The notes below the pieces were generated by a model, which did not search any database, was not told the DNA's origin, and saw only the letters and a program-made list of their open reading frames with translations. Positions 54,200 through 60,000 of a stretch of 60,000 nt of DNA are shown piece by piece. The stretch comes from Strigamia acuminata. Lineage: Eukaryota > Arthropoda > Chilopoda > Geophilomorpha > Linotaeniidae. The position numbers and the translations under genes were made by a program. Positions within the stretch are counted from its first letter, which is position 1, and each line of letters starts with the position of its first letter. Location of the stretch: positions 18,070,427-18,130,426 of the forward strand of contig OX442315.1 in NCBI GenBank assembly GCA_949358305.1, read 5' to 3'.

Positions 54200-56835
54200 G
54201 GGCCTTACACCCTTAGTTTTTATTTTTTTTCTTTTGTTTCATTTTTTTTTACTTTAATCGATGACACAGATTATGGGCTTTAGCACATGCGGCATTCGGC
54301 AAACGTGGGAGTATTGCAATCCGTCAACCATGCAGAATCCATCTGTAGACAGGTGAACGCACATTCAAGAAAAAGAAAGGGTTACTAAGGGATAATTTAA
54401 TTTTTTATTTACTTTTTTCCGGGTGTATGATTGATTTTTTTTTGCGACAAACTGTTGTCACTTTAGTTGCGCTATTTTTTTGACAAATTTTGCCCATCAT
54501 CAGAGTAAAAGCTTTTTTCGGGGTTTTGTAGCTTATCGAATCAGGTTTTAGGTTTTTACGCATGATTCAAGCAATTATGCATGGACTTACAATTTTTCAC
54601 TTTTATTTAATTTAAATTTTTTTTTTTTTTAATATTTGTAATTTTAAGAAAATATATTTTAATTTTACCATTTTGTTAATTATCTAACTACGAAATGAAT
54701 GGGAGAAAGTAGCTATGTCTGAATAATCATAAATAACAAGGTTAATGATGTCGGGACGCTACAATAGATCACATCACTCCACCCATAATTTTCATTTCTA
54801 TTTAAGGCAGCAATGAATTTCTGCTGCTTTTTTATTCAAATAAGTTATAGCGGTATGTGGGACAAATTATAAGATTTATTTCAGTAATAAATGACAGCAA
54901 CGGTTACTAAAGATTTTGATCTTTGTGATTACTATTCATAAACAAACAAGAGTGTGTTCGCTGAATCCACTAATCACAACACGTGTGTGTGCATATTTTA
55001 TAATTTTGGATCATTGCAATCGGCATTTACTTTTATTTGAGAATTCATTGATTTTAGTCATTTCTTTTATTTTAATAAATTTAGTTAAAGTGTCCAACAT
55101 GGGTTGAACATGGTTTTTAATGAATTTATACTGTAAATATGCATGTATTCGTATAATACGAATATATATTGCGGCGACTTTAAACTATTTGATGTTGAAC
55201 TCAATATTGTTTTAAGGTGATATTGGGTCTACAGCTGTTTATAGGGTCTGATTCACAGACAATTTAGATCAAGTTTTTTATTTTTCTTCAAAAAAGTGAT
55301 TGTCAAATTTCGATGATTTTTTTCTCCAGTTCTATTGATTGATAATTCAACGGTTGTTGGAAAGGTTTCGGGTTTTTGATTTGAATAAATCATTTTTTTT
55401 TCTTGAACGAAATAATTGCTGTTGTGTGTGAAACAACAACCGATAAGAAATAAATGCTTGAATGAAGCATGTTCAGGTCAATGCGTGCGAATTGAGAAAA
55501 GAACAGAAAAGAGTAATTCCAGTTGTTGCTGATGCTTGAAAATTGACAAAAGAGTATTGACCTTGATATAACTTTAAGAAAAAGAGTTGACTTAAAAACC
55601 CTGCCTCACTGTAACTGTTTCAATTGTGGTGACCTAAATCTAGGGATTTTGACACAAAAACATTTTTATTTATACCAGAATTTTTTTTCTTACAAATAAA
55701 TAGTGAAGTATTACATTTCCTAACTTAATATACATATAAATTCTCACTGCGTACAGGATAAGTAAGTCAAAAGTTCAGAAACATAAAAATGTAGGTGTGT
55801 AGATATAGAAAGTAGAGGATCCAAAATTTTGAATCAAAGTTACGTATTCTGCTCAGAAGCAACCAAGTCGATTATCTTTTATGTGGGAACTGGTGGGAAG
55901 GTAACTGTCCTCAAACTATGTTGGTTACCGCACATGTGGTTTCGCGCAGCAATGACATCACTGCAGTTATGTGTGACTATCACTCGCGTGAACACAGAGG
56001 GGATTAAAAAGACTTGTACAGTCATGGATAAAAAAAACTTCTTTTCAGTTTAGCTGTTTTAAGTTTATCATTTCTGCACCTTGTGCTGATATTTCTGCTT
56101 GCATTCAAGAAGAAATTATCAGCGCAAAGTGTAGAAAGGCTACACACCAGGTGGTATAAAAATCCATTGAGTTTCAATGACATCGATCATGACTCGGTCT
56201 CTCGTCTTGCCCTAACAACAGTATTAAAAGATAGACCAGGCAAATAATGATAGATAAACTTAAACTGAAAGGAAGTTGTTTTTGTCCACGACTACTTATT
56301 TCTCACTCAAAATTAAAAATTGGACAGATTTACATTAGAGGTTAGGCAATTGCATTTTTTCCCTTCAAATTACTTATAAGTTGTTCTCAGTTGCTTAAGT
56401 TCAGAATGCTCCATATAAAAAGTAATGAAATTACAGGTTTTAAATGATAGGGTAAGGCAGCTACTCAGATGACACCACCACACTTATCTAAATTTTTCCA
56501 GTGGTGAATGGTAAGCTGCCTGCCTGCTCGTTCTTTCTTGCTGGTTTCGTCTTCCTGCGGGTTGTTTCGGACCACACGTTAGGGATTAATAATAAGTTTA
56601 ATGGTTGTAATTCATTTAATTTCTTGAACATACAAAAGTATTAATGCAGAAGATATTTCAATCCCAATACAAAGCAGCATTATTATATTGACTAGTATTT
56701 ACAATAAGTATTTACAATTCATTATCTTATAGAATTTACATTTCATACAAGGTTTACTTGATCACAGTATTTACACACAATCGGTTAAAGAAGTTGGCAA
56801 GTGTTTCGGGAAATATGGACGTTTGGGACAAATAA
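54200..56835. other. spacer between two secreted-protein genes
   Basis: AT-rich, with no supportable gene, RNA or repeat. It should contain the 3' UTR end of the upstream gene at its right edge and any enhancers of the secreted-protein genes. Confidence 0.5.
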
Positions 56836-56840
56836 TTTAT

Positions 56841-58477
56841 TTAATATCCTCCGTAACCTTCATCTTCTTTTCCGTATCCGTCGTCGCCACCTCCATACCC
56901 ACCCATGTCGTATCCTCCTCCACCTTTTCCATAATCTTCATCGCAACCTGAAAATTTATTAACAAAGTAATAATATATTATTTATTTCTACTAACTCCTC
57001 GTAAAAAGTGAAAATGTGTGTTTAAAAAAAATTACCTTTGCCATAATCATCGCCTCCTTTTCCGTAGCTTTCTCCACCCTTTCCATAGCCTCCCATCTCG
57101 TAACCACCTTCTTTTCCGTACCCTTCTTCCTTTCCATATCCACCTCCTTTTCCATACCCTTCTTCCTTTCCATATCCGCCTCCTTTTCCGTATCCCTCTT
57201 CCTTTCCATATCCACCTCCTTTTCCATATCCTTCTTCTTTTCCATATCCACCTCCTTTTCCATAGCCTCCCATGTCGTATCCACCGCCTTTTCCATACCC
57301 TTCTTCCTTTCCATATCCGCCTCCTTTTCCGTATCCCTCTTCCTTTCCATATCCACCTCCTTTTCCATATCCTTCTTCCTTTCCATATCCACCTCCTTTT
57401 CCGTACTCTTCTTCTTTTCCATATCCACCTCCTTTTCCATAGCCTCCCATGTCATATCCACCTCCACCTTTACCATATCCACCCCCACCTCCACCTTTCC
57501 CATATCCACCTCCACCTCCACCTTTTCCATACCCATCCCCACCACCATATCCTCCACCACCTTTTCCATAGCCACCCATGCCATATCCTCCACCTCCACC
57601 TCCACCTTTTCCATAGCCACCCATGCCATATCCTCCACCTCCACCTCCACCTTTTCCATAGCCACCCATGCCATATCCTCCACCTCCACCTCCACCTTTT
57701 CCATAACCACTCATGCCATATCCTCCACTGCCACCTTTTCCATATCCACCGCCGCCGTATCCGCCGCCTCCTCCTCCTTTGCCATATCCTCCGCCTCCAC
57801 CCCCTCCACCATATCCTCCGCCTCCACCCCCTCTACCATATCCTCCGCCGCCTCCTTTTCCATAGCCACCCATACCATATCCACCGCCACCTCCTTTTCC
57901 ATATCCACCGCCACCTCCTTTTCCATATCCACCGCCACCTCCTTTTCCATAGCCACCCATACCATAACCACCACCACCTTTTTTTCCGTATCCACCGCCA
58001 CCGCCTCCTCCGCCTCCTCCTTTTCCATATCCACCGCCGCCGTATCCTCCGCCTCCTCCTCCTTTGCCATATCCACCGCCGCCGTTTCCTCCACCTCCTC
58101 CTCCTTTGCCATATCCACCGCTGCCGTATCCTCCGCCGCCTCCCCCTCCGCCGCCTCCTTTTCCATAGCCACCCATACCATAACCACCACCTCCTTTTCC
58201 ATATCTTCCCCCACCCCCGTTTCCATAACCACCTCCACCTTTGTATCCTCCGCCTCCTCCCTTGCCATATCCACCACCGCCGTAACCCATACGTCTGCGT
58301 TTGTTATCACTGCCTACTTTTTCCTCGCTTAGCGTGATAGTTACACTGCATAAAACCAGTGCAAGATAAACCTACAAGGAATTAAACGTAAGTCATGTGC
58401 ATAAATTCAAAGCTATTAAACTTCTGACTTAAAAAGTTTCAAAAAGTATTAGATTTTTGTTTACTCACCCACTGCAT
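56841..58477 (-). CDS. secreted Gly/Tyr/Lys-rich GYGKGGG repeat protein
   Basis: Three exons: 58469-58477 (MQW), 57036-58371 and 56841-56947 (TAA stop), 483 residues. Intron 1 is phase 0; intron 2 splits a Gly codon. Signal peptide MQW-VYLALVLCSVTITLS, then EEKVGSDNKRRRM and a body almost wholly of GYGKGGGGG, GYGMGGYGKGGG and GYGGGGYGKGG units. A more acidic second half has GYGKEEGYGKGG repeats, and a short tail (CDEDYGKGGGGYDMGGYGGG ... EGYGGY) holds one of only two cysteines. About half of the residues are Gly. This composition is that of arthropod cuticle, glue or silk-like glycine-rich proteins; the exact role is unknown. Long open frames in other frames and on the opposite strand come from repeat composition. 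TATAAAAGG is at 58585-58593. Confidence 0.88.
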
Positions 58478-58584
58478 TGTGCGTGTTAGTTAACTTGAGC
58501 TTTCTGACTAGCTGCGCTGGTTTTCTTTCTATCAGGTTACCACCTGAGAGTAGGTGGAGTAATGACTACAAGTTGGTTGAAAAG

Positions 58585-58593
58585 CCTTTTATA
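58585..58593 (-). promoter_or_regulatory. TATA box of the GYGKGGG gene
   Basis: TATAAAAGG on the minus strand about 108 bases upstream of the ATG, a near-consensus TATA box. Spacing is the same as in the neighbouring secreted-protein gene. Confidence 0.7.
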
Positions 58594-58599
58594 CTCGCT

Positions 58600-60000
58600 C
58601 GTGGCAATACAAGGGGCAATTACCTGCCCCTTTTCCGCATCTCAATCTCTTTTTATTTCTTTTGTTAGTCTATGACACGATTTGTAGACCGCCGTCCAAG
58701 GCGGGGGTGATGAAGCTCGTCTGGGTGGCGAAGCATGTCGAAACACCGCCTTGGCTACTGTTTATCTTTGTTTCGTGAGTTGGTGGAATTTCTTGGTTGC
58801 ATACAGCAGTGCAAATGGTTATATTTTTTATTTCTCAATTTTTTTTAAATAGTAAATTTTGAATAATTTATGATATCGCTTTGTTTTTCTTCATATTTTT
58901 TTTTAAATCTATAGAATTCATGTCAATATATTATGAAATAATTGAGTCGTTACAAAATATGTACTGCTCAATTAAATTTCATAGTTTATGTTACTTTAAT
59001 GGGGTAATTTTTTTTTATGTGAAATTTAAAACGTTTTTTTGACTTGTTTTCTCGTTGCACTTTTCAGTAATTATTTTTGGCATTAGTGACTTCTGCTCTC
59101 GAGCGAAGCGTAACAATCTTAAATTTTATTTTGTCTCTGCTGAGGGACTTGTGGTCAAATTACCAGGGTGTTTGAAAGGCGAGAGGGGGCTCGGGCCAAT
59201 CACTTATGTGGGGTTTGTAAAATCTATCGATTTAATATTTTTAAAGTGTCAATTTTCATTTATTGTGTTGAATTTTAAAATTAGTCAAAGTTATTTGTTT
59301 TCTGAATTTATTGAGTGATGACAAGTTTTTACAGTAGCTGCATTCAAAAACTCTAAAACGTATGCAAAACTCGTTCCCATGTTAAAACATTCCCATGTTA
59401 TTCAATGGGAATGACGTCACGTACAAACACGAAACGAGTTTTGCATACGTTTTAGAGTTTTTGAATGCAGCTAGTGTTTTGAATTAGTTACAAGTGTTTT
59501 ATTAATGAATATCATTGTTTTTATCGAGGGCTGTTACAAGAGCCCTCTGGTATGTAAATTCGTTGACCGGTCCTTGCTGACCGGAAGTTGGTCCTGTTTT
59601 TCTGGATCTCCCACCATCTTTTTTCATGTATGAACGTGCTAAAATTTCTACAATTAAAATAAGTTAAGTTTTACCATTTACACTTCGATTGTTATTTGTG
59701 CGTGTCACATTCGTGATTGGGTTATTTCGTAGTCGCGAAAGGGTTTGTAGGGAAAAAAGTTTTGTTTACATCGATTTTTTACGTTGTGGTCGGGACAGGA
59801 TCTTCTATATTGTAAATTTAATAAAAATATTTCTGTAGATATTCTAAATTTTCGAGTTTTTTGTTTCTAATTCGAGAAATACTGGACTTTAATACAGTTT
59901 GCTTAGAAATTGAGAGGACAATATAGAAAAAGAAGGAAAATAAATTTGACAAACCGACCCGACTTTTTTGGGTCAAACCGAAACCGAAATTAGCCCGGAC
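58600..60000. other. right-end spacer
   Basis: No gene supported. It contains a GC-richer hairpin-prone patch at about 58690-58760 (CCGCCGTCCAAGGCGG), the MITE at 59337 and AT-rich sequence to the window end. Confidence 0.5.
59337..59471. mobile_element. 135-base MITE
   Basis: TA on both sides. Inverted repeats of about 45 bases start GCTGCATTCAAAAACTCTAA and CGTATGCAAAACTCGTT. The short centre contains ATTCCCATGTTA and its inverted copy, so almost the whole element can fold into one hairpin. Non-autonomous. Confidence 0.8.

Noticed and set aside
57016-58337. Plus-strand frames of over 430 codons antisense to the GYGKGGG gene, and a shifted minus-strand frame
   Set aside because: Composition shadows (Ser/Thr/Ile or His/Leu only) of the Gly-rich gene, which alone has a signal peptide, splice sites and TATA box.
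58690-58760. GC-rich inverted patch as a structured RNA gene
   Set aside because: Pairing is short and imperfect and no known RNA consensus or promoter fits.
59525-59552. Hairpin GAGGGCT...AGCCCTC as a histone-type 3' stem-loop
   Set aside because: Stem and loop do not match the histone consensus and no histone gene is nearby.
1-60000. tRNA, rRNA or CRISPR features
   Set aside because: Reading for A/B-box pairs, cloverleaf arms, conserved rRNA blocks and regularly spaced repeats with unique spacers gave no candidates. The satellites have no unique spacers of CRISPR type, and the genome is animal.

Overview
The window is animal nuclear DNA, almost certainly from an arthropod with short introns. 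Evidence: GT-AG introns mostly of 50-120 bases, AT-rich spacers, TTAGG-type degenerate repeats, many small inverted-repeat transposons, and orthologues of metazoan genes (SLC17 transporter, JAZF1, ATP synthase subunit c, MON1, TFIIIC subunit GTF3C2, dystroglycan). It also holds cuticle- or secretion-like Gly/Tyr-rich proteins. I cannot name the species.

Layout. 0-3.7 kb: spacer with transposon scraps. 3.8-4.5 kb: an unrecognised four-exon gene piece (+) with one in-frame TAG. 5.7-7.3 kb: possible orphan exons and a clean unrecognised four-exon gene (-). 7.8-10.0 kb: SLC17-type transporter (-). 11.2-12.9 kb: JAZF1 (-), divergent from ATP synthase subunit c at 13.5-14.3 kb (+). 16 kb: a tiny secreted Gly/His-rich protein gene (-). 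17.5-18.5 kb: a 1.04-kb palindrome-rich transposon. 18.5-18.7 kb: 5' exons of dystroglycan (-). 18.7-20.4 kb: a 62-base tandem array. 21.6-29.6 kb: a large 26/35-base satellite with higher-order structure. 30-37.7 kb: low-copy repeats, a piggyBac-type foldback, a long-arm palindrome, a minisatellite, and a segmental duplication carrying a solo LTR. 37.7-41.1 kb: a GTF3C2-like gene (-). 41.9-43.95 kb: MON1 (+). 44.9-48.0 kb: 3' part of dystroglycan (-). 48.0-49.0 kb: second copy of the 1.04-kb transposon. 51.5-58.5 kb: two large secreted repetitive protein genes (-).

The main result is structural. A single dystroglycan coding exon is cut by the 1.04-kb transposon, and its two halves lie 29.5 kb apart in the wrong order, each next to a different transposon copy. 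The 8-base target duplications are exchanged between the copies: ATTTGTTA lies left of copy 1 and right of copy 2, AAAATAAA lies right of copy 1 and left of copy 2. Closing the 18.5-48.0 kb segment on itself restores the dystroglycan exon. Joining the outer flanks restores an ordinary empty site and brings the three secreted Gly-rich genes together as one cluster. The segment therefore behaves like a circle joined into the outer locus through recombination between transposon copies, or like an assembler loop made by the same repeats and the satellite.

The window also has an unusual density of small elements with 8-base duplications, including two palindromic insertions of only 27-30 bases, one proven by an empty paralogous site inside the window. 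The outer locus holds mitochondrial, transport, nuclear and secreted structural functions with no pathway in common. MON1 (endosome/lysosome fusion), GTF3C2 (Pol III transcription) and dystroglycan (basement-membrane receptor) are housekeeping neighbours on the inner segment.
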